This document shows, one piece after another, positions 7,254 through 18,290 of a stretch of DNA of 64,000 nt. This DNA is from Burkholderia stabilis (GTDB taxonomy: Bacteria > Pseudomonadota > Gammaproteobacteria > Burkholderiales > Burkholderiaceae). A program made the translations under genes and the position numbers. The notes under the pieces were generated by a model, which made no database searches, was not told the origin of the DNA, and saw only the letters and a list, made by a program, of their open reading frames with translations. The stretch lies in contig NZ_CP016442.1 in NCBI RefSeq assembly GCF_001742165.1, positions 3,658,001-3,722,000 of the forward strand, given 5' to 3'. Numbering within the stretch: position 1 is the first letter of the stretch; every line of letters starts with the position of its first letter.

Positions 7254-7970
7254 ATGAAAATTGATTCCTTCATCAAGGCCGGCGGGATCGAGGTGTTCGC
7301 TTTCTCGCAAACACTCGCGAAGGTCGGTGCGATTGTTGATGTAATGGCGGCAGCGGCTCCGGAACTGTCGCGTCCGAATTGGCGAATGCAGGGCGATACG
7401 CTCGAAGAGGCGCAGACGGGCGAGGTGTACGCGGCCGATGGCCAGCCCAGTAGCACGGCGGTCGCGGCGCTGGAGAATGAATACCGAGGCGAGGAAACGT
7501 CGTCGCTCGGGATATGGGACGGTAGCGCGGACGATTCCATCGGCGCATCGGTCGAGGTCTTCGCGTGCGGTGGGCATTTCCCTGACACGGTCTCGCTCGG
7601 CGCTCGCGGGGCGTTCATCGAGCACAAAGATACTGTGGCGAATATTGTGGTCAAGACTGCACAGGAGTTTTTGCCGGCCGTGATCTCGGCCGCGCCTGAC
7701 GGTTATTCGGAGAAGCAGGCGTTTCAGGATCGTCCTGGTGTCGGTTGGATGATCTATCTGCCGGTGGAACTGACCGTGCAGCAGATCCCCGAAGCGCAGG
7801 AGATCATTCCCGTGTTGTCGGAAGATGGGAAGAGGCGGCTCGGGACGATCCTTGTCAGCATCAAGGGTGAGGTGTTCTCGGCCGACAATGAGGAGCACCT
7901 TGCCGTGGCGCACAATATCGAGGCGCGACTCATTTCTATGGATCTACTGCCGCTTCTTACCGAGATCTGA
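7254..7970 (+). CDS. Putative immunity protein for the Tox-REase-5 effector (Imm52/TsiT-like)
   Basis: A 238-residue, acidic, soluble protein without signal peptide, placed 12 bases after the nuclease effector. Its tandem beta-rich layout, with IGASVEVFACGG and WMIYLPVELTVQQI segments, fits the Imm52 family, which is often found beside Tox-REase-5 toxins. I hold that family assignment with moderate certainty. It is expected to bind and block the nuclease in the producing cell. No clear ribosome site precedes the ATG, so it may rely on coupling to the toxin gene. It is the last gene of the module. Confidence 0.7.
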   Translation: MKIDSFIKAGGIEVFAFSQTLAKVGAIVDVMAAAAPELSRPNWRMQGDTLEEAQTGEVYAADGQPSSTAVAALENEYRGEETSSLGIWDGSADDSIGASVEVFACGGHFPDTVSLGARGAFIEHKDTVANIVVKTAQEFLPAVISAAPDGYSEKQAFQDRPGVGWMIYLPVELTVQQIPEAQEIIPVLSEDGKRRLGTILVSIKGEVFSADNEEHLAVAHNIEARLISMDLLPLLTEI

Positions 7971-8118
7971 GGGCAGCTAAGGTCCGTCAATCCCTGCCAA
8001 TTGAATCGGGTGACGTCTTGTCATGGATCGGACATAAAGTTACTTTAGCCACTGGGGTTTACCGATAGCTCTATCTCCCTTGCGCGATGTTCGCCTTTCG
8101 GTCAATTTCGCTCTGCGC

Positions 8119-8146
8119 TTGCAAATGTGCTTATCCGATTTAGTAT
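8119..8146 (+). promoter_or_regulatory. Candidate sigma70 promoter for the diguanylate cyclase
   Basis: TTGCAA (8119-8124) and TAGTAT (8141-8146) are separated by 16 bases. Transcription would start near 8153, which favours the ATG at 8195 over the one at 8156. Confidence 0.4.
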
Positions 8147-8194
8147 GCGGAAACCATGCGCCGGCGCGCGCACACTTTTGCGGCGAGGAGATCC

Positions 8195-9673
8195 ATGCAT
8201 CCCGGGAAGGCAGCCCCTTACGCCATTGTGGCAGTCGGTATTGTGATCGCCTGCGCGCTGATGGGCCTGTGCGTGCTACAGCTATTCCAGAGCCGCCACG
8301 ACGCCCTGGAGCGAGCTAGCGAAACCTCGCGCAATCTCGGTCTGCTGGCCGAGCGTGACATTGAGCGTAACTTCGAACTTTACGACCTATCCTTGCAGGC
8401 AGCGATTCATGGCCTGCAGCAGCCCGACGTAATGGCGGCAGCGCTCGCGGTGCGACGAGGCGTGCTTTTCGACCGCGCAATGAGTGCCAACTTCATCGGT
8501 TCGATGCTGGTGCTCGATGCCCGGGGCGACATCATCCTGGATTCGGCCAACGACGTGCCGCGCAAGGGAAATTTCGCCGATCGTAAATACTTCACTGTCC
8601 ATCGCGATAACCCAGACGTTGGTCTTTATGTCAGCGATCCGTTCGCGTCGCGCCTGCGCGGCGGTACGCCGAGCATTGCACTATCGCGGCGCATCTCGAA
8701 CCCGGATGGCTCGTTTGCCGGCATCGCGCTGATCGGCCTCAACCTTGAGTACTTCCACCAACTGTTCTCTGGCCTGTCGCTCGGGCAGCACGGTTCGATT
8801 TCGCTGATCGGCACGGACGGCATCATGGTGATGCGTCAGCCGTACAAGGACGGTATCGTCGGCCGCGACATCAGCAAGGCCGCGACTTTCCTGCGGTTCA
8901 AGTCCGCACCAGAAGGGGTGTTCTCGGAGACGGCCTCAATCGACGGCGTGCGCCGGCTCTACTACTTCAAGCATCTGCCCAAGTTGCCGCTGATCATCAT
9001 GGTGGCGGAAGCCGAGCAGGACATCTATGCCGCGTGGCGGCACCGCGCCGTAACAATCGGCGCATTAGTAGCCACCTTCGGCGCTGCTTTCATCGCGCTG
9101 TCGATCTTGCTCAGTGGGCAACTGCGGCGTCGCATGCTTGCTGAGTCCGAGCTGGTGCTGCTTGCACGCACCGACGGGCTCACCGGCCTGAACAATCGCC
9201 GCAGCTTCGGGGAGGTGTTGGACCGGGAGTGGCGTCGCGCCAGGCGCGCGCATTCCGTCTTCTCGCTGCTGTTCGTCGACGTCGACCGCTTTAAGGCTTA
9301 CAACGATACTTACGGCCATCAGGCAGGGGATGATGCGCTGGCTGCGGTCGCCCGTTGTATCGGCGAGAGCATCCGACGCCCGGTCGATACTGCGGCTCGC
9401 TATGGCGGGGAGGAATTCGTCGTGCTGCTCCCAGACACGCCGCAGACCGGAGCTGCGCAGATCGCCGAACGGATTCGTGCGGCGATCGACGATCTGGCAC
9501 TTGAGCACGCCGGTAGCGAATATGGGCGCGTGACGGCCAGTATTGGTTTGGCGACGTGGACGCCGGATCAAGACGGTGAGCCAAGCGCGCTGATCAAGGA
9601 GGCAGACGAGGCGCTGTATTACGCGAAGTTAACCGGGAGGAACAAGGTCGCTACGTCCCACGTAGCAGCTTGA
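8195..9673 (+). CDS. Membrane diguanylate cyclase with dCACHE-like sensor
   Basis: A 492-residue protein with a TM segment near residues 9-31, a periplasmic double-CACHE-like sensor (about 35-285), a second TM (about 292-315) and a GGDEF domain. The active-site motif is GGEEF (9403-9417) and the product-inhibition site RPVD lies five residues before it. It should make cyclic di-GMP from GTP in response to an external ligand. The ATG at 8195 follows GAGGAG (four-base spacer). An ATG at 8156 is possible but lies close to the predicted transcription start. It sits at the prophage edge, so it could be cargo or the first host gene. Confidence 0.88.
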   Translation: MHPGKAAPYAIVAVGIVIACALMGLCVLQLFQSRHDALERASETSRNLGLLAERDIERNFELYDLSLQAAIHGLQQPDVMAAALAVRRGVLFDRAMSANFIGSMLVLDARGDIILDSANDVPRKGNFADRKYFTVHRDNPDVGLYVSDPFASRLRGGTPSIALSRRISNPDGSFAGIALIGLNLEYFHQLFSGLSLGQHGSISLIGTDGIMVMRQPYKDGIVGRDISKAATFLRFKSAPEGVFSETASIDGVRRLYYFKHLPKLPLIIMVAEAEQDIYAAWRHRAVTIGALVATFGAAFIALSILLSGQLRRRMLAESELVLLARTDGLTGLNNRRSFGEVLDREWRRARRAHSVFSLLFVDVDRFKAYNDTYGHQAGDDALAAVARCIGESIRRPVDTAARYGGEEFVVLLPDTPQTGAAQIAERIRAAIDDLALEHAGSEYGRVTASIGLATWTPDQDGEPSALIKEADEALYYAKLTGRNKVATSHVAA

Positions 9674-9703
9674 CGGAGCGATTTGGCAGGTTCAAGAATA
9701 CGA

Positions 9704-9729
9704 AAGCCCGCAGCGAGCGGGCTTTTTTT
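9704..9729 (+). terminator. Intrinsic terminator after the diguanylate cyclase
   Basis: The stem AAGCCCGC/GCGGGCTT has the loop AGCGA and seven Ts. Confidence 0.85.
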
Positions 9730-9730
9730 G

Positions 9731-9955
9731 TGCTACGAATTTGCTACAGTAAGGGGCGGGAGCCTTGCTGGGTAAGCCTTGAGATCATCATTCCATCCCC
9801 TGAACTACGGGGAGAGCCATGTCCGGGTGAACGCGCGAAAAAGCACGAACCGGACGGCGGTGTGGACAGCGCGCAGAGTATAACAAACGCGCGGCGCGTC
9901 GGCGGGCAGAATCCGCGCCGTCGTGCGCGTCGCGCGATCGGTCGCGATCAGGAAA
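9731..9955. other. Gene-free segment, candidate prophage/host junction
   Basis: No gene is supported here. Two copies of TGCTAC lie at 9731-9736 and 9742-9747, 11 bases apart, resembling tyrosine-integrase arm-type sites. The hairpin CCCC-TGAACTAC-GGGG follows near 9797-9812. The left end of the prophage is not in the window, so a core duplication cannot be tested. No tRNA is present. Confidence 0.35.
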
Positions 9956-10138
9956 TCAGAAATCGACGACGACGAAATCTTCCTTGCCCACGTCGCACAG
10001 CGGGCACCGCCAGTCGGCGGGAATGTCGGCGAAACGGGTGCCGGCCGCGATGCCCTCGTCGGGCAGCCCTTCCGCTTCGTTGTAGACCCACCCGCAAATC
10101 AGGCAGACCCAGCTCTGGTATTCGGTTACTTCGCTCAT
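9956..10138 (-). CDS. Rubredoxin
   Basis: A 60-residue protein with the two rubredoxin knuckles, CLICG near the start and CPLCD near the end, and conserved aromatic and Gly residues between (GWVYNEAEG, GTRFADIPADW). The four Cys bind one iron for single-electron transfer in the cytoplasm. The start was set at the ATG at 10138 because the longer open frame upstream has no similarity to rubredoxins. It is the first clear host gene after the prophage on the minus strand. The electron partner is not visible in the window. Confidence 0.95.
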   Translation of the reverse strand: MSEVTEYQSWVCLICGWVYNEAEGLPDEGIAAGTRFADIPADWRCPLCDVGKEDFVVVDF

Positions 10139-10335
10139 GTGACGCTCGGGATAATGGAAATTCGGTGATGCTCCGCGGCCTGGCCGGCGGACGAAAGGCG
10201 CAATGGTACCGGAATTTCGCTGAACGTCTCCGCAACGTCGTTTTAAACGTACGCATCGCGAACAACGAGCGCCGTCGCGTACGGCAGACATGCGGTGTAT
10301 GCTTCGTGGGCCTGTCAATCTGAAGGAGGAAAACG

Positions 10336-10740
10336 ATGCTCAATAGAAAGTGGATCGCGGGTGCAGTTTGTGTCGCGGCGCTGGCCGTGTCGACGCTCGC
10401 GCGCGCCGAAGCGCGTGTGTTCTTCGTCGAGCCGCAGGACGGCGCGACGGTGTCGAGCCCGGTGCATGTGAAGTTCGGCCTCGAAGGCATGGATCTCAAA
10501 CCGGCCGGCGACATGACGCCGAATACGGGCCACCATCACCTGCTGATCGACGGCAAGCCGGTGCCGAAGGGCGACGTGATCCCGGCGACCGACCATTCGC
10601 TGCATTTCGGCAAGGGCCAGACCGAAACCGACGTGAAGCTGCCGCCCGGCCAGCACACGCTGACGCTGCAGCTCGGCGACGGTGCTCACCGTTCGTACGG
10701 TCCCGAAATGAGCTCGACGATCACGGTGAACGTGAAGTAA
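10336..10740 (+). CDS. DUF4399-domain exported protein
   Basis: A 134-residue protein with a cleavable Sec signal (basic MLNRK, hydrophobic core, LARA-EA cleavage near residue 24). It is followed by a DUF4399 domain: FFVEPQDGATVSSPVHVKFG, TGHHHLLID and GQHTLTLQLGDG. The family is probably a periplasmic Ig-like fold; its function is unknown. The HHH cluster might bind metal. The start has a strong AAGGAGG. It is a single-gene unit between rubredoxin, which is on the other strand, and uup. Confidence 0.85.
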   Translation: MLNRKWIAGAVCVAALAVSTLARAEARVFFVEPQDGATVSSPVHVKFGLEGMDLKPAGDMTPNTGHHHLLIDGKPVPKGDVIPATDHSLHFGKGQTETDVKLPPGQHTLTLQLGDGAHRSYGPEMSSTITVNVK

Positions 10741-10944
10741 CCGCACATCCCGCGTGGGCGCCCGGTGCGCCGGCGCGGGATAGCCGACCGGTCGGCCAGC
10801 GGCATCCGGCCGGTCCGCGCCCGTCCATCCGGCCGTGCGCAGCGTGCGTTTGGTATCCGATGCCGGAACCGGCCGCAAGCGCTGCATCGCACCGCCCTCG
10901 AGTCTAGTCCGTCCGGCCATGCCGGCGCTGCCGTCCGCGACCGG

Positions 10945-10950
10945 TACAAT
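10945..10950 (+). promoter_or_regulatory. -10 box (TACAAT) before uup
   Basis: The context is CCGGTACAATGGGCGC, 38 bases before the uup ATG. The same GGTACAAT core precedes the MocR regulator and the cytochrome c genes. The -35 is weak. Confidence 0.4.
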
Positions 10951-10987
10951 GGGCGCTTCCGATTTCTCTCTTCGCCGTCTCCTCCCC

Positions 10988-12937
<1,950 letters not shown>

Positions 12938-13116
12938 CGTGCGCAGGACGTCGCGCGGCCGGCGGCGGCGCGCGGCGATCTTGCGATTGGCGCGCCACGC
13001 GGAACCAGTAAAATACCGCGCGTCCCGGGCAGCGCTGCGCACGTCGCGCGCGCCCGCTTTCGGAGCAGTCCAAGCACACCGTTGTTTCGATTCGCTTTTT
13101 TACGGAACTCAACGTT

Positions 13117-13151
13117 TTGTCCACGACGTTATCCACACGAGGTGTGGACAA
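13117..13151. promoter_or_regulatory. DnaA-box-like cluster upstream of parE
   Basis: Three 9-mers occur within 35 bases: TTGTCCACG (13117-13125), consensus TTATCCACA (13129-13137) and, on the other strand, TTGTCCACA (13143-13151). The last two form a dyad around CGAGG. It lies 31 bases before the parE ATG. Confidence 0.5.
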
Positions 13152-13181
13152 CGTCCCGATGAATGACGAAATTCAGCGCCT

Positions 13182-15164
13182 ATGTCTACGAAGAAACCCA
13201 GCGCGGCCTATAGCGAAGCATCGATCAAGGTGCTCAAGGGTCTCGAGCCGGTCAAGCAGCGGCCCGGCATGTACACCCGTACCGAGAATCCGCTGCACAT
13301 CATCCAGGAAGTCATCGACAACGCGTCCGACGAGGCGCTTGGCGGCTACGGCAAGCAGATCACGGTCACGCTGCACGCCGATCAGTCGGTATCGGTCGAG
13401 GACGACGGCCGCGGCATCCCGTTCGGCATGCACCCCGAAGAAGGCGTGCCGGTCGTCGAGATCGTGTTCACGCGCCTGCATGCGGGCGGCAAGTTCGACA
13501 AGGCCGCGGGCGGCGCGTACACGTTCTCGGGCGGCCTGCACGGCGTCGGCGTGTCGGTGACGAACGCGCTCGCGACGCGCCTCGACGTGACGGTGTGGCG
13601 CGACGGCAAGATCGCCGAGCTCGGCTTCGCCGAAGGCGATGTCGTGAAGCCGCTCGCGACGCAAGGCGCGGGCCGCGGCGAGAAGAAATCCGGCACGCGC
13701 GTGCAGGTGTGGCCGAATCCGAAGTACTTCGATTCGCCGAACCTGCCGACGGGCGAGCTGCAGCGCCTGCTGCGCTCGAAGGCCGTGCTGCTGCCGGGCG
13801 TCGAGGTCGTGCTCGTCAACGAAAAGACGGGCGAGCGCCAGACCTGGAAATACGAGGACGGCCTGCGCGGCTACCTGCTCGACGAAATGAACGGCAGCGA
13901 GCTGCTGATCCCGCTGTTCGAAGGCGAGCGCTTCGCCGATTCGCGTTCGGGCGACGATACCTTCGCCGAGGGCGAGGGCGCGTCGTGGGTCGTCGCATGG
14001 AGCGAGGAAGGCTCGCTCGTGCGCGAGTCGTACGTGAACCTGATCCCGACGCCGGCCGGCGGCACGCACGAGTCGGGCTTGCGCGACGGCCTGTACCAGG
14101 CCGTGAAGAGCTTCGTCGAGCTGCACAACCTGCAGCCGAAGGGCGTGAAGCTGCTCGCGGAAGACGTGTTCGCGCGTGTGTCGTTCGTGCTGTCCGCGAA
14201 GGTGCTCGATCCGCAGTTCCAGGGGCAGATCAAGGAGCGGCTGAACAGCCGCGACGCGGTGAAGCTCGTGTCGTCGTTCTCGCGCCCCGCGCTCGAACTG
14301 TGGCTGAACCAGCACGTCGAGCACGGCAAGAAGCTCGCCGAGCTCGTGATCAAGCAGGCGCAGGCGCGCACGCGCGCGGGCCAGAAGGTCGAGAAGCGCA
14401 AGAGCTCGGGCGTCGCGGTGCTGCCCGGCAAGCTGACCGATTGCGAGACCGAGGACATCGCGCGCAACGAGCTGTTCCTCGTCGAGGGCGATTCGGCGGG
14501 CGGCTCCGCGAAGATGGGCCGCGACAAGGAATACCAGGCGATCCTGCCGCTGCGCGGCAAGGTGCTGAACACGTGGGAAACCGAGCGCGACCGCCTGTTC
14601 GCGAACAACGAGGTGCACGACATCTCGGTCGCGATCGGCGTCGATCCGCACAGCCCGGACGACACCGTCGACCTGTCGAACCTGCGCTACGGCAAGATCT
14701 GCATCCTGTCGGACGCGGACGTCGACGGCTCGCACATCCAGGTGCTGCTGCTCACGCTGTTCTTCAAGCATTTCCCGCAGTTGATCGAACGCGGCCACGT
14801 GTGCGTCGCGCGCCCGCCGCTGTTCCGCGTCGATGCGCCCGCGCGCGGCAAGAAGGCCGCGCAGAAGCTTTACGCGCTCGACGACGGCGAACTGGAAGCG
14901 ATCCTCGACAAGCTGCGCAAGGACGGCGTGCGCGAGACGCAATGGAGCATCAGCCGCTTCAAGGGTCTCGGCGAAATGAGCGCCGAGCAGCTGTGGGACA
15001 CGACGATGAACCCCGACACGCGTCGCCTGATGCCGGTCAAGCTCGGCGAGCTCGACTACGAGGCGACCGTCGCGCGCATGACGATGCTGATGGGCAAGGG
15101 CGAGGCAGCCGCGCGGCGCGGCTGGCTCGAGGAAAAGGGCAACGACGTCGAAGCGGATATCTAA
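13182..15164 (+). CDS. parE: DNA topoisomerase IV subunit B
   Basis: The 660-residue product has the GHKL ATPase motifs (NASDEALGG, DDGRGIPFG, GGLHGVGVSVTNAL). It also has a transducer domain and a TOPRIM domain with EGDSAGGSAKMGRD (Glu435) and SDADVDGSH (Asp511/513/515). Its length and the lack of the ~170-residue GyrB insert point to ParE rather than GyrB. With ParC it decatenates replicated chromosomes using ATP. It begins about 245 bases after uup, behind a DnaA-box-like cluster, and is followed by parC after 65 bases, so the two form an operon. No strong ribosome site precedes the ATG. Confidence 0.95.
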   Translation: MSTKKPSAAYSEASIKVLKGLEPVKQRPGMYTRTENPLHIIQEVIDNASDEALGGYGKQITVTLHADQSVSVEDDGRGIPFGMHPEEGVPVVEIVFTRLHAGGKFDKAAGGAYTFSGGLHGVGVSVTNALATRLDVTVWRDGKIAELGFAEGDVVKPLATQGAGRGEKKSGTRVQVWPNPKYFDSPNLPTGELQRLLRSKAVLLPGVEVVLVNEKTGERQTWKYEDGLRGYLLDEMNGSELLIPLFEGERFADSRSGDDTFAEGEGASWVVAWSEEGSLVRESYVNLIPTPAGGTHESGLRDGLYQAVKSFVELHNLQPKGVKLLAEDVFARVSFVLSAKVLDPQFQGQIKERLNSRDAVKLVSSFSRPALELWLNQHVEHGKKLAELVIKQAQARTRAGQKVEKRKSSGVAVLPGKLTDCETEDIARNELFLVEGDSAGGSAKMGRDKEYQAILPLRGKVLNTWETERDRLFANNEVHDISVAIGVDPHSPDDTVDLSNLRYGKICILSDADVDGSHIQVLLLTLFFKHFPQLIERGHVCVARPPLFRVDAPARGKKAAQKLYALDDGELEAILDKLRKDGVRETQWSISRFKGLGEMSAEQLWDTTMNPDTRRLMPVKLGELDYEATVARMTMLMGKGEAAARRGWLEEKGNDVEADI

Positions 15165-15229
15165 ACGCTCCGCACGGCCGGGCATGACGCCCGGCCCGGC
15201 CTCACGCCACTTACGAATACGGAATTCAG

Positions 15230-17551
15230 ATGGACGACAACACTTCCGATCTCTTCGCCACGTCCGATGCACCGGACGCTGAAGCGCTGACGCTCGGCAA
15301 CTACGCGGAGCAGGCGTATCTCAGCTACGCGGTCAGCGTCGTGAAGAGCCGCGCGCTGCCCGACGTATGCGACGGCCAGAAGCCGGTGCAGCGCCGGATT
15401 CTCTACGCGATGAACGAAATGGGCCTCGGCCCGGACGCGAAGCCGGTGAAGTCGGCGCGCGTGGTCGGCGACGTGCTCGGTAAATACCACCCGCACGGCG
15501 ACCAGTCGGCGTACGACGCGCTCGTGCGTCTCGCGCAGGATTTCTCGCTGCGCTACCCGCTGATCGACGGGCAGGGCAACTTCGGCTCGCGCGACGGCGA
15601 CGGCGCGGCGGCGATGCGTTACACCGAAGCGCGCCTCACGCCGATCGCGAAGCTGCTGCTCGACGAGATCGACCAGGGCACGGTCGACTTCATGCCGAAC
15701 TACGACGGCTCGTTCGAGGAGCCGAAGACGCTGCCGAGCCGCATGCCGTTCGTGCTGCTGAACGGCGCGTCGGGTATCGCGGTCGGCCTCGCGACGGAAA
15801 TCCCGTCGCACAACCTGCGCGAAGTCGCGGCGGCGGCGGTGTCGCTGATCCGCAATCCGAAGCTCACGCACGCGGAGCTGACGAACCTGATCCCGGGCCC
15901 GGATTTCCCGGGCGGCGGCCAGATCATCTCGAGCGACACGGAAATCGCGGCGGCCTACGAAACGGGCCGCGGCAGCCTGAAGGTGCGCGCGCGCTGGAAG
16001 ATCGAGGATCTCGCGCGCGGCCAGTGGCAGCTCGTCGTCACCGAGCTGCCGCCGAGCACGTCGGGCCAGAAGGTGCTCGAGGAAATCGAGGAGCTGACCA
16101 ACCCGAAGCTCAAGCTCGGCAAGAAGACGCTCACGCCCGAGCAGCTCAACACGAAGAAGGCGATGCTCGACCTGCTCGACGCGGTGCGCGACGAGTCGGG
16201 CAAGGAAGCGGCGGTGCGGCTCGTGTTCGAGCCGAAGTCGCGCACGATCGACCAGACGGAATTCGTGAACACGCTGCTCGCGTACACGAGCCTCGAATCG
16301 AACGCGACGCTGAACCTCGTGATGATCGGCGCCGACGGCCGGCCGGGCCAGAAGGGCCTGCTGACGATCCTCGACGAATGGGTGAAGTTCCGCCAGCTGA
16401 CGATGACGCGGCGTACGCGCCACCGTCTCGGCAAGGTCGACGACCGCATCCACATCCTCGAAGGGCGGATGATCGTCTTCCTGAACATCGACGAGGTGAT
16501 CCGCATCATCCGCGAATCGGACGAGCCGAAAACCGCGCTGATGAGCGCGTTCGGCCTCTCCGAGCGGCAGGCCGAGGACATTCTCGAAATCCGCCTGCGT
16601 CAGCTCGCGCGGCTCGAGAAGATCAAGATCGAGAAGGAACTCGAAGCGCTGCGCGACGAAAAGGCGAAGCTCGAGGATCTGCTCGCGAACGAAAGCGCGA
16701 TGAAGCGGCTGATGATCAAGGAGATCGAGGCCGACGCGAAGCAGTACGGCGACGATCGCCGCACGCTGATCCAGCAGGAAAAGCGCGCGACGTTCGAGGC
16801 GAAGGTGGTCGACGAGCCGGTGACGGTCGTCGTGTCGCAGAAGGGCTGGGTGCGTGCGCTGAAGGGCCACGGGCTCGACCCGGCCGGCTTCACGTTCAAG
16901 GCCGGCGACCACCTGTACGCGGCGTTCCAGTGCCGCACGCCGGACCGGCTGATCGCGTGGGGCAGCAGCGGCCGCGTGTACTCGGTCGACGTGTCGGTGC
17001 TGCCGGGCGGGCGTGGTGACGGCGTGCCGGTCACGTCGCTGATCGAGCTCGAATCGGGCTCGCACCTGATGCACTACTACGCGGCGCCGGCCGACCAGCA
17101 ACTGCTGCTCGCATCGAGCAACGGCTTCGGCTTCCTCGCGAAGGTCGGCGACATGGTGAGCCGCGTGAAGGCCGGCAAGTCGTTCATGACGATCGACCCG
17201 GGCGCGGTGCCGCTCGCGCCGATGCCGGTGCTGCCGAACGCAACGCAGGTCGCGTGCCTGTCGAGCGGCGGCCGGCTGCTCGTGTTCGGGATGGACGAGA
17301 TGAAGACGCTGTCCGGCGGCGGGCGCGGCGTGATCCTGATGGCGCTCGACGACAAGGAAACGCTCGTGCAGGCGCTCGCGATCGATCCGGCGGGCGTCGT
17401 GCTGATCGGCACCGGCCGCGGCGGCAAGGCGCAGGACGAGACGCTGTCGTACGCGGGGCTCGCGCCGCACATCGGCAAGCGTGCACGCAAGGGCCGCACG
17501 CCGGAGTCGAAGCTCAAGGTCGTCAACGAACTGCGTCCGCTGCTCCGCTGA
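15230..17551 (+). CDS. parC: DNA topoisomerase IV subunit A
   Basis: The 773-residue subunit has the winged-helix and tower domains, catalytic Tyr131 in [10 protein letters not shown], and a C-terminal beta-pinwheel ending near [10 protein letters not shown]. It breaks and rejoins DNA within the ParC2-ParE2 heterotetramer. In the quinolone-resistance region the sequence is HGDQSAYDA. This gives Gln92 at the position of E. coli Ser80 and Asp at that of Glu84, which may be the genus norm. The operon ends at the intrinsic terminator 17577-17617. Confidence 0.95.
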   Translation: MDDNTSDLFATSDAPDAEALTLGNYAEQAYLSYAVSVVKSRALPDVCDGQKPVQRRILYAMNEMGLGPDAKPVKSARVVGDVLGKYHPHGDQSAYDALVRLAQDFSLRYPLIDGQGNFGSRDGDGAAAMRYTEARLTPIAKLLLDEIDQGTVDFMPNYDGSFEEPKTLPSRMPFVLLNGASGIAVGLATEIPSHNLREVAAAAVSLIRNPKLTHAELTNLIPGPDFPGGGQIISSDTEIAAAYETGRGSLKVRARWKIEDLARGQWQLVVTELPPSTSGQKVLEEIEELTNPKLKLGKKTLTPEQLNTKKAMLDLLDAVRDESGKEAAVRLVFEPKSRTIDQTEFVNTLLAYTSLESNATLNLVMIGADGRPGQKGLLTILDEWVKFRQLTMTRRTRHRLGKVDDRIHILEGRMIVFLNIDEVIRIIRESDEPKTALMSAFGLSERQAEDILEIRLRQLARLEKIKIEKELEALRDEKAKLEDLLANESAMKRLMIKEIEADAKQYGDDRRTLIQQEKRATFEAKVVDEPVTVVVSQKGWVRALKGHGLDPAGFTFKAGDHLYAAFQCRTPDRLIAWGSSGRVYSVDVSVLPGGRGDGVPVTSLIELESGSHLMHYYAAPADQQLLLASSNGFGFLAKVGDMVSRVKAGKSFMTIDPGAVPLAPMPVLPNATQVACLSSGGRLLVFGMDEMKTLSGGGRGVILMALDDKETLVQALAIDPAGVVLIGTGRGGKAQDETLSYAGLAPHIGKRARKGRTPESKLKVVNELRPLLR

Positions 17552-17576
17552 CGCACGACGCTCCGGCGCACTCGAA

Positions 17577-17617
17577 GGCCGCACCTCCGCTTCGGCGGGC
17601 GTGCGGCCTGTTCTTTT
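17577..17617 (+). terminator. Intrinsic terminator after parC
   Basis: The stem GGCCGCAC/GTGCGGCC is followed by a T-rich tract (TGTTCTTTTT). Confidence 0.75.
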
Positions 17618-17786
17618 TGAAGGGTGATTCGGGTAAGCAAGCGTGGCGCTGTCACGCGAAACTTGCAAAATAGTGTGAAATCGCGCCTGGGGCCTGAACC
17701 GCGAGGCGACTGGCCGGTCGAACGTCGCTTGATGCCGCGTGCGACGCGGCCGTTCGCAGCACCCACCCCATCACAGGATTGTCGCC

Positions 17787-18245
17787 ATGTCCCACGCTGT
17801 TGCCGTCGCGCTGTTTCTTCATCTGCTGGCCGTTGCCGTGTGGGTGGGCGGGATGGTCTTCGCGCATTTCTGCCTGCGTCCGGCGCTGTCCGACCTGTCG
17901 CCGCAGCTTCGCCTGCCGCTGATCGAAGGCGTGTTCGGCCGCTTCTTCAACTGGGTGGCGGGCTCCGTGATCGTGATCCTGCTGTCCGGCGGCTTCCTGC
18001 TCGTGGAATTCGGCGGCGCGCATGCAACGTGGTCGCTGCATGCGATGGCCGGGCTCGGCGTCGTGATGATGCTGATCTTCGGGCACATCCGGTTCGCGCT
18101 GTTCCCGCGCATCCGCCGTGCGGTGCAGGCGCAGAACTGGCCGGACGGTGCGCGCGCGGTAAATGCGGTGCGCATGCTCGTCGTCGTCAACCTCGTGCTC
18201 GGTGTCGTCACGGTCGGCGCAGCCGTACTTTCTCGCGGTTTCTGA
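17787..18245 (+). CDS. CopD-family integral membrane protein
   Basis: A 152-residue protein with four predicted TM helices (about 3-25, 48-72, 80-102 and 125-148), similar in layout to the C-terminal CopD/copper resistance D domain. It has HLLAVAVWVGGMVFAHFCLRP near the start and conserved His/Phe residues in the membrane. CopD is an inner-membrane copper-uptake or tolerance protein; small stand-alone members have no proven role. The start at 17787 follows from the first TM helix. No copper gene neighbours it, so a copper role is tentative. Confidence 0.75.
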   Translation: MSHAVAVALFLHLLAVAVWVGGMVFAHFCLRPALSDLSPQLRLPLIEGVFGRFFNWVAGSVIVILLSGGFLLVEFGGAHATWSLHAMAGLGVVMMLIFGHIRFALFPRIRRAVQAQNWPDGARAVNAVRMLVVVNLVLGVVTVGAAVLSRGF

Positions 18246-18290
18246 TCTGCCGGCGCCACCGGCGCCTACCTGCGCGCGCCGTCTGTGCCG

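Noticed and set aside
9760..9825. tRNA-like stretch (reverse strand CCCCGTAGTTCAGGGGATGG)
   Set aside because: The part resembling a D-arm is not followed by an anticodon arm, a T-loop (GTTCGAATCC-type) or an acceptor stem. It is a simple hairpin.
15161..17668. 835-codon open frame opposite parC
   Set aside because: Shadow frame: high Arg content, no domain, and it spans the whole parC gene and its terminator.
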